From Deltaproteobacteria bacterium UBA6601 (lineage in GTDB: Bacteria; Myxococcota_A; UBA796; UBA9615): a DNA stretch of 64,000 nucleotides. Of the stretch, positions 20,742 through 29,658 are shown piece by piece. The notes below the pieces were generated by a model, which was not told the origin of the DNA, did not search any database, and saw only the letters and a list, made by a program, of their open reading frames with translations. The stretch spans positions 4,656 to 68,655 of the forward strand of contig DJIF01000054.1 in assembly GCA_002433485.1 (NCBI GenBank), in the 5' to 3' direction. The first letter of the stretch is position 1, and every line of letters starts with the position of its first letter. A program made the translations under genes and the position numbers.

Positions 20742-20758
20742 ACATGTGATCTACATGC
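20742..20758. promoter_or_regulatory. Inverted repeat ACATGT-N5-ACATGc upstream of the ftsQ promoter
   Basis: Two near-identical palindromic half-sites, ACATGT (20742-20747) and ACATGC (20753-20758), separated by GATCT, 32 bp upstream of the -35 hexamer. Its size and position fit an operator for an unknown regulator. The functional claim is inference. Confidence 0.35.
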
Positions 20759-20763
20759 ATCTT

Positions 20764-21825
20764 CTAGCCAGGTGGATCGGAGCCGACCACCCGCACCTCG
20801 GGGCGAAGATCAATTCCGTGGATCGACTGCACTCTATTCTTCACCTGATCCATCAGCTCAAGGACATCAGCAGCCTGAGCTTTACCATCGCTGACCACAT
20901 AATTGGCGTGAACCTCAGACACCCTGGCGCCACCGACCTGCAGCCCCTTTAGCCCTGCTTCATCAATAAGCTTACCGGCGGGCGGCCCTACATCAGGATT
21001 CTTGAACAGGCAGCCGGCACTGGGCAGACCGGTCGGCTGGGTATTCTTACGATAATGAACCAGTTCGCGAATCTCCTGCTGGACCTGTTCGCCGCTACGA
21101 GGGCGCAGCGCCAGCAAAGCACCGAGAATCAAGGCCCCCTCAGGCAGCACCAGCTTGCGGTAGCTGAAGCTGAACTCAGCGGGTTGAAGGACCCGGCGTT
21201 CCTGCCCATCCACCACGTAGAGTTCCTCGACCACATCACCGAGTTCTCCCTCGTGAGTTCCTGCATTCATCACCAGGGCCCCACCGATGGTTCCGGGTAC
21301 ACCACCGAGGCCCTCAACGCCGCCCAGTCCGTGGCGCACACAGAAACGCAGCAGAGTTGGCACGACGACCCCGCTGCCGACATGCAGCCTCACCCTACCG
21401 TCTTCATCAACAGGAAGAGCCACGCCAGACTCCTTGTGCGGTTCAGCAACACCACCGACCGCCTCCACCGAGGCCGAAAAGCGACTGACAGCGTCAACCT
21501 CAGAACCCTCATCCTGCAACTCTGAGGCCGGGTCCCTGACAAAGGCCAGGCGGCGAAAGCCCTTCCCCAACCGCAGGGCAACCCCACGAATCCCACCGTC
21601 TCGAACCAACAGATTGCAGCCTCCACCTAAGGGAAACACCGGCAGCGCTTCACGCTTGCACCACTGCAGCAAGTTCATCAGCGCGACTTCATCGCGCACC
21701 TTGACCCACGCGTCCACCGGACCACCAATGCGAAACGACGTATGCCGGCTCATGGGTTCGTCAAACAGAACCCTGCCCAGCTGCAAAGCCAACAGGGAAC
21801 TACGCTGCCCCTCAGTAAGGCTCAC
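20764..21825 (-). CDS. murB: UDP-N-acetylenolpyruvoylglucosamine reductase
   Basis: 353 aa FAD enzyme that reduces UDP-GlcNAc-enolpyruvate to UDP-MurNAc. Visible motifs: HTSFRIGGPVDAWVKV at the FAD domain start, PVFPLGGGCNLLVRDGG, the pyrophosphate-binding GGVEGLGGVPGTIGGALVMNAG, and the type I catalytic region SAGCLFKNP with Ser for proton donation. An insertion of about 35 residues rich in Ser, Glu and Val lies between the first FAD-binding part and the GVPGTIGG motif. It overlaps murC by 4 bp. Confidence 0.96.
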   Translation of the reverse strand: MSLTEGQRSSLLALQLGRVLFDEPMSRHTSFRIGGPVDAWVKVRDEVALMNLLQWCKREALPVFPLGGGCNLLVRDGGIRGVALRLGKGFRRLAFVRDPASELQDEGSEVDAVSRFSASVEAVGGVAEPHKESGVALPVDEDGRVRLHVGSGVVVPTLLRFCVRHGLGGVEGLGGVPGTIGGALVMNAGTHEGELGDVVEELYVVDGQERRVLQPAEFSFSYRKLVLPEGALILGALLALRPRSGEQVQQEIRELVHYRKNTQPTGLPSAGCLFKNPDVGPPAGKLIDEAGLKGLQVGGARVSEVHANYVVSDGKAQAADVLELMDQVKNRVQSIHGIDLRPEVRVVGSDPPG

Positions 21826-23228
21826 AGCCCGTCGAGCTCCAGTGTTGGTGGGCCCTTGGCATCCAGTACGTCGACCAACTGGTGACTGATGTTGGTCACA
21901 TCCCCGGCCCCCAGCGTCAGCACTACATCGCCCTTGCGTGCCCGCTTGCCCAAAGCATCCAATACCGCAGCTTCATCAGCACAGGGAAGCACCCCTTTAT
22001 GGCCATGCTGGCTGAGATCTCGAGACAGGGTAGCAGCGTCGACACCCGGGACCGCCGCTTCGCCGGCAGCATAAACATCCATGACCAGCAGCAAAGAGCA
22101 GTCATTGAACGCGCTCATAAACTCCTCATGAAGCTCTACCGTGCGCGAGTAGCGATGCGGCTGCCAAACCGCGACGACTCGGCGGCCGTAGCTCTCCCGC
22201 GCCGCGGCCAAGGTGGCCCGAATCTCAGCTGGATGATGAGCATAGTCATCAATGACAGTCACTCCACCGGCCTCGCCACGCAAGGTAAAGCGGCGCTGTA
22301 CCCCCTCGAAACGCTCAAGGGCCTGCTGGATCAGAGCAAAGGGAATGCCCGCCTCAAGAGCGACGGCGGTCGCGGCCAACGCATTAAGGATGTTGTGACG
22401 ACCCGGCATCCCGAGACGAATGGGCCCGAGGAACTCCTCACCACGAACCACTGAGAAACTCGAAGTGGTTCCTTCCACCCTTGGATCTACGGCCCGCAAC
22501 TCAGCCTGACTGGTAAAGCCGTAGGTGAGGTATCGCTTGCACACTCGCGGCAGCAGGCCCTGAATCGTAGGGTGATCAAGGCAAAGCGCAGCAGCACCGT
22601 AAAAAGGCACCTTGTTAATGAACTCAAGGAAGGCCTCAACGAGAGCCGGTTCGCTGCCGTAATGATCGAGATGCTCAGGATCAATGTTGGTCACAATGGA
22701 CAGGGTCGGCGACAGCTTGAGAAAAGAGCCGTCGCTCTCATCGGCCTCGGCAACCAGCCACTCCCCACGCCCCAACACCGCGTTACTGCCCACACTATTG
22801 AGCTTGCCGCCCACAACCACGGTGGGATCCAAGCCGCCAGCGGCAAAGATCGCCGCCAGAAGAGAGGTGGTGGTGGTCTTGCCGTGGGTCCCGGCAACGG
22901 CCACCCCGTGCTTCATGCGCATCAATTCAGCCAGCATCTCCGCTCTCGGAATCACCGGAATCCCAGCACCGACCGCCGCGGCGACCTCGGAGTTCTCAAG
23001 GCCTACGGCAGAGGAGCGCACCACCACGTGTGCTCCCTCAATGTGGGCCGGGTCGTGACCCACATGAACCTTGATCCCAAGTTCCTCGAGGCGGCGAGTA
23101 GTCGACGAAGCGCGCAGATCAGAGCCGCTGACCCGATAGTCCAGGTTGCACAGCACCTCGGCAATCCCAGACATACCAATGCCACCGATGCCAACGAAGT
23201 GAATGTGCCGGGTGCCAAGAAATCTCAT
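21822..23228 (-). CDS. murC: UDP-N-acetylmuramate-L-alanine ligase
   Basis: 468 aa ATP-dependent Mur ligase adding L-Ala to UDP-MurNAc. The N-terminal UDP-binding domain begins IHFVGIGGIGMSGIAEVL, the ATP-binding loop is GTHGKTTTTSLL (about 115-126), and the central domain has EADESDGSFL and the Mur ligase DDYAHHPAEIRATL motif. Gene order murC-murB and the 4-bp overlap are typical of dcw clusters. A short hairpin (GCGGC-N6-GCCGC) lies just upstream of its start in the 93-bp gap after murG. Confidence 0.97.
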   Translation of the reverse strand: MRFLGTRHIHFVGIGGIGMSGIAEVLCNLDYRVSGSDLRASSTTRRLEELGIKVHVGHDPAHIEGAHVVVRSSAVGLENSEVAAAVGAGIPVIPRAEMLAELMRMKHGVAVAGTHGKTTTTSLLAAIFAAGGLDPTVVVGGKLNSVGSNAVLGRGEWLVAEADESDGSFLKLSPTLSIVTNIDPEHLDHYGSEPALVEAFLEFINKVPFYGAAALCLDHPTIQGLLPRVCKRYLTYGFTSQAELRAVDPRVEGTTSSFSVVRGEEFLGPIRLGMPGRHNILNALAATAVALEAGIPFALIQQALERFEGVQRRFTLRGEAGGVTVIDDYAHHPAEIRATLAAARESYGRRVVAVWQPHRYSRTVELHEEFMSAFNDCSLLLVMDVYAAGEAAVPGVDAATLSRDLSQHGHKGVLPCADEAAVLDALGKRARKGDVVLTLGAGDVTNISHQLVDVLDAKGPPTLELDGL

Positions 23229-23321
23229 CGCGCGGTCTCTGCGGCAAAGACGCCGCTAAGCGCAGCAGAGTAGCAGCAACAGCGCAGGGAGCCAGCCCGA
23301 AGCAAGCGGAGGCAAGGAAAC

Positions 23322-24434
23322 TCAGGGTCTACCGATGGACCTATACATCTCGTCAACAACCTCGACTGCCGCCTGAGGGCGTGCCAGCGAGGCCGCCTTC
23401 CAAGCCATCTCTTGCAGCGCAGTCGGCTGTTGAACGAAACGTTGGATGGTCTCTACCAACAGCGAGCCGGTGAGCTGCTTCTGAAGAATCATCTCCCCGC
23501 CACCAGCGGCAACCAGGACCTCAGCGTTCTTCTCCTGATGATTGTCGATGGCGTGGGGGTAAGGAACCAGCAGCGCGCCGCGTTGAGAGATGCTGAGTTC
23601 TGAGACGGTCAACGCTCCAGCGCGACAGAGCACCAGATCGGCAGCCCTGTAGGCCTCAGCCATGGCATTAATGAAGGGCGTAACCGTGGCATCGAGACCA
23701 GCCTCCTCATAAGCCGCGCGTACCCGATCACAGTCGGCCTCCCCGGTCTGGTGAGTGATGTACACACGATCATGGAGTTCGGCAGGGAGCTGGCTGGCGG
23801 CGTCCATCATCGCCTCATTAATAGGCCGCGCACCTTGAGAGCCTCCTACCACCAGCAGCTTGAGCCGCTGCCCAATGCCAACCGTACCGGTGGACTCCAG
23901 GGTCAAAAGCTCTACGACACCAGCGCGAATAGGGTTTCCAGTAACGTGGACCTTAGCTCTGGGGAAGGCCGCAGAGGCCGCCTCAAAAGCGACGAAGATG
24001 CGCCGCACAAAAGGCCCAAGAAAGCGGTTGGTGGTCCCCGCCACCGAGTTCTGCTCCACGATCCCCGTACAGCGACCGGTAAGCCAGGCGGCCAGGACCA
24101 CCGGACCAGAGGCATAGCCACCAACACCCATAACGATGTCAGGATTCTCTTCACGCAATAAGGAGATGGACTGCAAGATCGCCTTTGGCACCTGAAGCAG
24201 GGCTCGCAACCGGTGAAGCAGGCCCCGTCCGCGAACCCCCGAGATGTCAATAAAGCGTACGTCAAGCCCCTCTTTGGGGCCGACCCGAGCCTCAATCCCC
24301 CGGCGCGTGCCCACATAGATGACCTTGGTCGACGAGCTCCGCGCATGGAAAGCTTCGCCCACCGCGACACCGGAGAAGAAGTGACCACCGGTACCACCAC
24401 CGGCAATCATCACCTTTAGGGCAGCTTCAACCAC
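23322..24434 (-). CDS. murG: Lipid II synthase (UDP-GlcNAc transferase MurG)
   Basis: About 370 aa membrane-associated glycosyltransferase converting lipid I to lipid II. Glycine-rich N-terminal motif VMIAGGGTGGHFFSGVAVGE, acceptor-side motif GVGGYASGPVVLAA, the SVAGTTNRFLG segment (corresponding to the N-x-x-PG-xxN region), LLVVGGSQGARPINEA, and the UDP-GlcNAc motif AYRAADLVLCRAGALTVSEL are all present. The frame opens at GTG 24440, but the GGAGGG upstream is only one base from it. The GTG at 24434 has 7-base spacing and is preferred. It follows ftsW by 11-17 bp. Confidence 0.96.
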   Translation of the reverse strand: MVEAALKVMIAGGGTGGHFFSGVAVGEAFHARSSSTKVIYVGTRRGIEARVGPKEGLDVRFIDISGVRGRGLLHRLRALLQVPKAILQSISLLREENPDIVMGVGGYASGPVVLAAWLTGRCTGIVEQNSVAGTTNRFLGPFVRRIFVAFEAASAAFPRAKVHVTGNPIRAGVVELLTLESTGTVGIGQRLKLLVVGGSQGARPINEAMMDAASQLPAELHDRVYITHQTGEADCDRVRAAYEEAGLDATVTPFINAMAEAYRAADLVLCRAGALTVSELSISQRGALLVPYPHAIDNHQEKNAEVLVAAGGGEMILQKQLTGSLLVETIQRFVQQPTALQEMAWKAASLARPQAAVEVVDEMYRSIGRP

Positions 24435-24451
24435 CAGCACCCCTCCTCATC

Positions 24452-25636
24452 CTAACTGCCCTGCAGCGCTCCAGCCCGAACCCGTCTTCGCATCGAAGGG
24501 CCGCTGAACGGAGACTTCGGTACATCGCTCAGAACAGTACGCCTTCTGGCTTGTGCCGTCACGTTCAACAAGATGCCAAGCTGCCCCATAGTAAGAACCA
24601 TCGAAGAGCCACCATAGGAAACCAGCGGCAGTGTCAGGCCCTTGGTCGGCAACAGGCCGGTGACCACCGCCATGTTGACCGCAGCCTGCAGACCGATCAT
24701 AAGGGTCAAGCCGATGCCCAGCAGTCTGCCGAACAGGTCAGGGGCATCCTGACAGCAGCGGGCAGCGCGAAACACAAACAACCCAAACAGACCGATGATC
24801 AGAGCCGACCCAACAAGGCCGAACTCCTCACCGACTACCGAATAGATAAAGTCGGTGTGGGCAGCTGGCAGGAAGAACAGCTTCTGACTGCTCTCCCCCA
24901 TCCCGGCACCAAGCACCCCACCGGCGCGAAAGGCCAGCCAGCTCTGAATCAACTGAAACCCACTGTCGGCCTTATGCGCCCAGGGGTCCATAAACGCGAC
25001 CAGCCGTGCACGCCGGTACTCAGCCCCGGTCAGCACCAACCAGGCAACCGGTAGACCAACGGCGAGCAATCCGGCGAGATGATGAATCTTCACCCCTGCA
25101 ATGAACATCATCAGGAACAGGATGGCCGCCAGGGTCATGGTGGTGCCGAAGTCCGGCTCTAGGAGGATCAGACAAAGGACCAGACCTACGAAAAGGAGGT
25201 GCGGCAGGATCCCCACCGAGAAGGTACCGATGTGACTCTGCTTCTTCTCCAGGGAGTAAGCGAGGTAGAGGATCACGGCCAGCTTGGCGATCTCCGATGA
25301 CTGCAGATAGATGGGCCCCAGCGGCAACCAGCGGGTTGCGCCGCCCATGGTCACCCCGATCCCGGGAATCAGAGTCAAAATGAGCAGCAGGGTCACCACT
25401 CCGAGCAACGGATAGGTCCAGGGCTTTAGCTTCTGATAGGGAATAGCCGCGGCAACCGTCAAGGTGATCAAGCCCAGGATCGCGAACACGCCGTGACGCT
25501 TGATGTAGTGCATCTCGCTGCCATGAACATCCGCCGCGTAGATAGCACCAGCCGAATAGACCATGGCGACCCCAATGGTGAGCAGGGCCAGAATGCAGGA
25601 TAGAACCAGCGGGTCGACGTCTCTCAGGGACCGCAT
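24452..25636 (-). CDS. ftsW: Septal peptidoglycan polymerase FtsW
   Basis: 394 aa SEDS-family membrane glycosyltransferase with about ten transmembrane segments that polymerises lipid II together with FtsI. Characteristic motifs: GVAMVYSAGAIYA near the N-terminus, ATRWLPLGPIYLQSSEIAKLAVILYLA, GSGFQLIQSWLAFRAGGVLGAGMGESSQKLFFLPAAHTDFIYSVVGEE-type region, and LTLPLVSYGGSSM near the end. The start has GAGGAG seven bases upstream. It directly follows mraY (9 bp), where most bacteria have murD between them. Confidence 0.97.
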   Translation of the reverse strand: MRSLRDVDPLVLSCILALLTIGVAMVYSAGAIYAADVHGSEMHYIKRHGVFAILGLITLTVAAAIPYQKLKPWTYPLLGVVTLLLILTLIPGIGVTMGGATRWLPLGPIYLQSSEIAKLAVILYLAYSLEKKQSHIGTFSVGILPHLLFVGLVLCLILLEPDFGTTMTLAAILFLMMFIAGVKIHHLAGLLAVGLPVAWLVLTGAEYRRARLVAFMDPWAHKADSGFQLIQSWLAFRAGGVLGAGMGESSQKLFFLPAAHTDFIYSVVGEEFGLVGSALIIGLFGLFVFRAARCCQDAPDLFGRLLGIGLTLMIGLQAAVNMAVVTGLLPTKGLTLPLVSYGGSSMVLTMGQLGILLNVTAQARRRTVLSDVPKSPFSGPSMRRRVRAGALQGS

Positions 25637-25645
25637 TGCAACTCC

Positions 25646-26719
25646 TCAGCGCAGCTTCAAGGTCATCAGCGCAAACAAGGCCAGCAGGATGGAGATGATC
25701 CAGAACCTGACGATGATCTTCGGTTCCTCCCAGCCCTTCTTCTCGAAGTGATGATGGATGGGAGCCATGGCAAAGACTCGCTTGCCAGTCGTCTTGAAGG
25801 AGGCGACCTGGATGATGACGCTGAGCGCCTCCATCAAGAAGACGCCACCGACAATGGCCAGCAACAGCTCGTTGTGTGTCAGGACCGCCAGTGCGCCAAT
25901 GACCCCACCCAGCGGCAGGGAACCGGTATCTCCCATAAAGATCGAAGCGGGGAAGGCGTTGTACCAGAGGAAGCCCATACCGGCCCCGGCCAGGGTTACG
26001 GTCAGCACGGTGAGTTCACCAGCACCCGGCACATAGGGAATTGCCAGGTAACCGGCAAAACGAGTGTTTCCTGCCAGATAAGCGAGCAGTCCGAAGGTCA
26101 GCGCGCTGGTCATCACCGGGCCGATGGCAAGACCATCAAGACCATCGGTAAGATTGACCGCATTTGCCGTGCCGACTATCAGGAAGGAGGCAAAGGCTAC
26201 GTAAGCGAGCCCAAGGTCCACGGACACCGACTTCAAGAAGGGAACTGGAACAGTGGTGCTGATCCCCCACCACCGGACACCCACATAAAGAATCACTCCC
26301 GATATCAGGAATTCCAGAGCCAACCGCAGCTTGCCGCTTAGACCAGCGCTGCTCTTTTGACTGATCTTGCTCCAATCATCGACGAAGCCGACCGCACAGA
26401 AGCCAACGGCGATTACCAACACAATCCAAACCCTCGGTTCGTCGAGGCGAGCCCACAGCAAGGTGGACGCGATCACGGCGAACATGATCAACAGCCCCCC
26501 CATTGTCGGGGTTCCGGCCTTCTGCTGGTGGTCGGGGCCGACCTCGCGGATCTCCTGCCCATAGCGGCGGCGCTGCAGAAATCGAATGAAGGCCGGGTAG
26601 CAGAAAATGCAGATCAGCAGAGCAGTCATCAAGGCCGCTGCTGCCCGAAACGAGATGTAGCGAACCACGTTGAAGGCAAATTCTGATTCGGAGAGTGGAT
26701 AGAGCAGGTGGTAGAGCAT
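25646..26719 (-). CDS. mraY: Phospho-N-acetylmuramoyl-pentapeptide transferase
   Basis: 357 aa integral membrane enzyme that makes lipid I from UDP-MurNAc-pentapeptide and undecaprenyl phosphate. Ten hydrophobic helices are apparent. Signature segments are HQQKAGTPTMGGLLIM, the cytoplasmic loop VGFVDDWSKISQKSSAGLSGK with the catalytic Asp pair, NAVNLTDGLDGLAIG, FMGDTGSLPLGG and MAPIHHHFEKKGWEE. It is 3 bp from murF and 9 bp from ftsW. Confidence 0.98.
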   Translation of the reverse strand: MLYHLLYPLSESEFAFNVVRYISFRAAAALMTALLICIFCYPAFIRFLQRRRYGQEIREVGPDHQQKAGTPTMGGLLIMFAVIASTLLWARLDEPRVWIVLVIAVGFCAVGFVDDWSKISQKSSAGLSGKLRLALEFLISGVILYVGVRWWGISTTVPVPFLKSVSVDLGLAYVAFASFLIVGTANAVNLTDGLDGLAIGPVMTSALTFGLLAYLAGNTRFAGYLAIPYVPGAGELTVLTVTLAGAGMGFLWYNAFPASIFMGDTGSLPLGGVIGALAVLTHNELLLAIVGGVFLMEALSVIIQVASFKTTGKRVFAMAPIHHHFEKKGWEEPKIIVRFWIISILLALFALMTLKLR

Positions 26720-26722
26720 CGG

Positions 26723-28150
26723 TCAGGTCCCTTCAGCAGCAGCAACAGCAGCTAGAGGCTCAAGGACAGCCTCCATCTTCATCCCACGCGAGCCCTTTAT
26801 GAGGAGCACATCGCCAGGTCTCAGGTAGCCAACCAGAAGCTCGCCAGCGGCCCGAGAATCGAGGGCAGCCTCAGCCGCAATGCCCGCGGCTCTGGCGGCT
26901 TGAACGGCCTGCTCCATGAGGGGGCCGGCACCGACCAGCAGGTCGAGGCCCAGAGTGGCCGCCTCGACGCCCGTTTCTGCATGCAGGCCAGCCGCTGTAG
27001 TGCCAAGCTCCAGCATGTCGCCAAGAGCAGCAATCCGGCGTCCTGAAGTGGGCAGAGATGCCAGCGTGTGCATCGCCGCAGAAACCGACGCAGGATTAGC
27101 GTTGTACGCATCATCCAACACGGTGATTCCAGCCAGCTTTTGAACCTTCATCCGACGCCCGGGGACCTGCACATCCTGAAGCCCAGCCGCAATGTCCTCG
27201 AGTGAAGCCCCCATAGCGTGACCGGCAGCAGCGGCAGCCAGGGCGTTGTGCACCTGATGTCTGCCAGCGAGAGGAAGCTTGAACTCAATAGAGCGGCCGT
27301 GGACCAGAATCCGCGCGCGACTCCCAGCAAGGCCAAGCTCCTCCAGGTGCAGAAGTTTGACCTCAGCATCCGCATCGGGGCGCATGCTGAAACCTACTGA
27401 GCAACTGCCAGTCGGCCTGGGAAAGCGCGCGGAAAGTGGGTTGTCCGCCGGAATGACAAGCACATCGCCGGCAACCGCGCCCTCAAACAACTCCCCCTTG
27501 GCATCGGCGATAGCAGCGACCGAGGGAAAGAACTCAAGGTGGGCGGCTGTTACCTCGGTGATCACCCGTACCTTCGGACGAGCGATTTCAGCGAGCAGGC
27601 GCAGTTCACCGGGCTCGGACATCCCCATTTCAAGGACTGCCCAGCCATCATCAGACTGCATGCCAAGGATCGTCAGAGGAACCCCAATTCGGTTATTAAA
27701 ATTGCCCTCCGTCTGCAACCCAGGACCACTACGGGCAAGGATGGAGGCCAACAACGCTCGGGTGGTGGTCTTGCCCACAGAGCCGGTGATCGCCGCTACC
27801 TTGGGACCAGAAGCAGCCAAAAAGGCGCCAGCAATCGCTCCGAAGGCGAGCAGCGTATCTTCAACTGCAATCACCGGACCGCTCAGAGCCTGGGGCAGCT
27901 CAAGGGAGGCCAACTCGCTGCGGGCCACCAGGGCACCGCAAGCATGGCCACCGAGGGCAGCAGGAACAAAGCGGTGACCGTCGTGATTTTCACCCACCAG
28001 GGCGACGAACAGAGCACCATCACCCAGCTCTCGAGTATCGGTGCACAACGACCAGCTGCCCGCAGCGGGACCTGCGATATGGTCACCAGCAGTGGCCCCC
28101 AGAATCTGCTCAACACTCAGTCTGCCTGCTGGTGAGTAGCGACCTGTCAT
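26723..28150 (-). CDS. murF: UDP-MurNAc-tripeptide D-Ala-D-Ala ligase
   Basis: 475 aa Mur ligase adding D-Ala-D-Ala to UDP-MurNAc-tripeptide. The ATP loop is AITGSVGKTTTRALLASIL (about 139-157). Other motifs are TEGNFNNRIGVPLTILGM, AVLEMGMSEPGELRLLAEIARP and VLDDAYNANPASVSAAM, the last typical of MurF. It overlaps murE by 4 bp. Note that murD, which makes the dipeptide used upstream in the pathway, is missing from this cluster. Confidence 0.97.
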   Translation of the reverse strand: MTGRYSPAGRLSVEQILGATAGDHIAGPAAGSWSLCTDTRELGDGALFVALVGENHDGHRFVPAALGGHACGALVARSELASLELPQALSGPVIAVEDTLLAFGAIAGAFLAASGPKVAAITGSVGKTTTRALLASILARSGPGLQTEGNFNNRIGVPLTILGMQSDDGWAVLEMGMSEPGELRLLAEIARPKVRVITEVTAAHLEFFPSVAAIADAKGELFEGAVAGDVLVIPADNPLSARFPRPTGSCSVGFSMRPDADAEVKLLHLEELGLAGSRARILVHGRSIEFKLPLAGRHQVHNALAAAAAGHAMGASLEDIAAGLQDVQVPGRRMKVQKLAGITVLDDAYNANPASVSAAMHTLASLPTSGRRIAALGDMLELGTTAAGLHAETGVEAATLGLDLLVGAGPLMEQAVQAARAAGIAAEAALDSRAAGELLVGYLRPGDVLLIKGSRGMKMEAVLEPLAAVAAAEGT

Positions 28151-29658
28151 GGGCTCGCCTCCAGCACTCGCAGGGCCTGCTCCCGGTCATCAAAGGGATG
28201 CTGAACTCCATCAATTTCCTGATAGCTCTCATGACCTTTACCGGCGATCAGCACCACCTCACCCTCACGGGAAGAAATGATAGCTTCCCTGATAGCAGAG
28301 GCCCGATCGACCACCCGACAATACTGTGCGGAGGAGCCTTTCAGGCCCTGCTCCATGGCATCGAGGATTGCTTCCGGATCTTCACCCCTTGGATTGTCTG
28401 AAGTGAGCCAGACAAAATCCGCACCTTCCGCTGCCGCCCTGGCCATCAGCGGGCGCTTGCCCTGATCACGCTCGCCGCCACAGCCACAGACAATCACCAG
28501 GCGGTCAGGATTCAAGCTGCGTAGGGCTTGCAGCGTTTCTGAAATGGCCGCAGGAGAGTGCGCATAATCGACCAGAATGAGCGGTCCTCGGCCATCCTCG
28601 CGACGCACAGCCTCAAGACGGCCGCGCGCGCCGACCGCAGCCGCGATTCCCTGCTCAACAGAGCGGCGCTTAATTCCAGCGGCAAGGGCACAACCCGCCG
28701 CGAGCAGGCAGTTCGCCAGGTTGTGTCGTCCGAGCAGAGGACTGCTGAGCTGCAGCCGCTCGGTGCGATACGCCAGGGAGACCCGCAGGCCATCAAGGTC
28801 CAAGACCGGCTCAGCAACCGGCGCCAGGTCTGCGCGTCCGGCCGCCACCGCTCCAGGCTGGGCAGAGACCCGCAAGGTACGATGCCAATCCTGCCCATGA
28901 GCCGCGACCACCGGATCGTCCACATTAAGCACTGCCGTAGCAGCCTCAGTTCCCCAGCTTGGCAACCATTCGGTAAGCAGCAGCGCCTTCGCACGCTCAT
29001 AGCTGAGCAGATCGCCATGGTAATCCAGGTGATCCCGACTCAAATTGCTCCACCCAGCCACATCCAGCTGCAACCCCGCAGTACGACCTTGATGAAGGGC
29101 ATGAGAGCTCAATTCGAGAGCAACCGCCTCTACCCCATCCTCGGCCATTCGCCCCAACCAGCGATAAAAAGTCGGCCCCTCAGGAGTGGTATGGGTTGCC
29201 TGGTGATCCTGGGCACCGTTCAGACCCTGCCAGGAGATACCGGTCGTCCCCAGGCTGCCACCGCGCAGACCCGCCGCCGCAAAGATCGAACGCAGGATTG
29301 CCACGGTACTGGTCTTACCGTTGGTTCCAGTAACGGCAATCACTCGCATGGACTCGGCAGGATCGCCGCACAGGGCAGAGGAGACCAGCGCCAAAGCGCG
29401 TCGCGGGTCCTGAACCTGCAATCCCACCACCTGGTCAGGCCAGGCTGCCGGCCAACGAGACAACAACACTGCAGCGGCGCCACGCTTGAGAGCCTCAGCG
29501 ATAAAGCGGTGACCATCGGTGGTGCTGCCGTCGATCGCGGCAAATATACTGCCTGCCCGCACCTGTCGGGAGTCTGCGGTCGCAGCCCTGATGTCGACGT
29601 CAAGCGGCCCCCGGCGTGCCAGCGGACTTAGGCGTGCTTCAAGCGCCGACAGCATCAC
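28147..29658 (-). CDS. murE: UDP-MurNAc-dipeptide:meso-diaminopimelate ligase
   Basis: 503 aa Mur ligase adding the third stem residue. ATP loop VTGTNGKTSTVAILRSIF (about 109-126), acceptor motif THTTPEGPTFYRWLG, carbamylated-Lys region, and VDYAHSPAAISETL. The specificity loop reads SDNPRGEDPE; DNPR is the signature of meso-DAP-adding MurE, so the peptidoglycan is DAP-type. Begins at GTG 29658 and overlaps ftsI by 4 bp. Confidence 0.96.
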   Translation of the reverse strand: MMLSALEARLSPLARRGPLDVDIRAATADSRQVRAGSIFAAIDGSTTDGHRFIAEALKRGAAAVLLSRWPAAWPDQVVGLQVQDPRRALALVSSALCGDPAESMRVIAVTGTNGKTSTVAILRSIFAAAGLRGGSLGTTGISWQGLNGAQDHQATHTTPEGPTFYRWLGRMAEDGVEAVALELSSHALHQGRTAGLQLDVAGWSNLSRDHLDYHGDLLSYERAKALLLTEWLPSWGTEAATAVLNVDDPVVAAHGQDWHRTLRVSAQPGAVAAGRADLAPVAEPVLDLDGLRVSLAYRTERLQLSSPLLGRHNLANCLLAAGCALAAGIKRRSVEQGIAAAVGARGRLEAVRREDGRGPLILVDYAHSPAAISETLQALRSLNPDRLVIVCGCGGERDQGKRPLMARAAAEGADFVWLTSDNPRGEDPEAILDAMEQGLKGSSAQYCRVVDRASAIREAIISSREGEVVLIAGKGHESYQEIDGVQHPFDDREQALRVLEASP

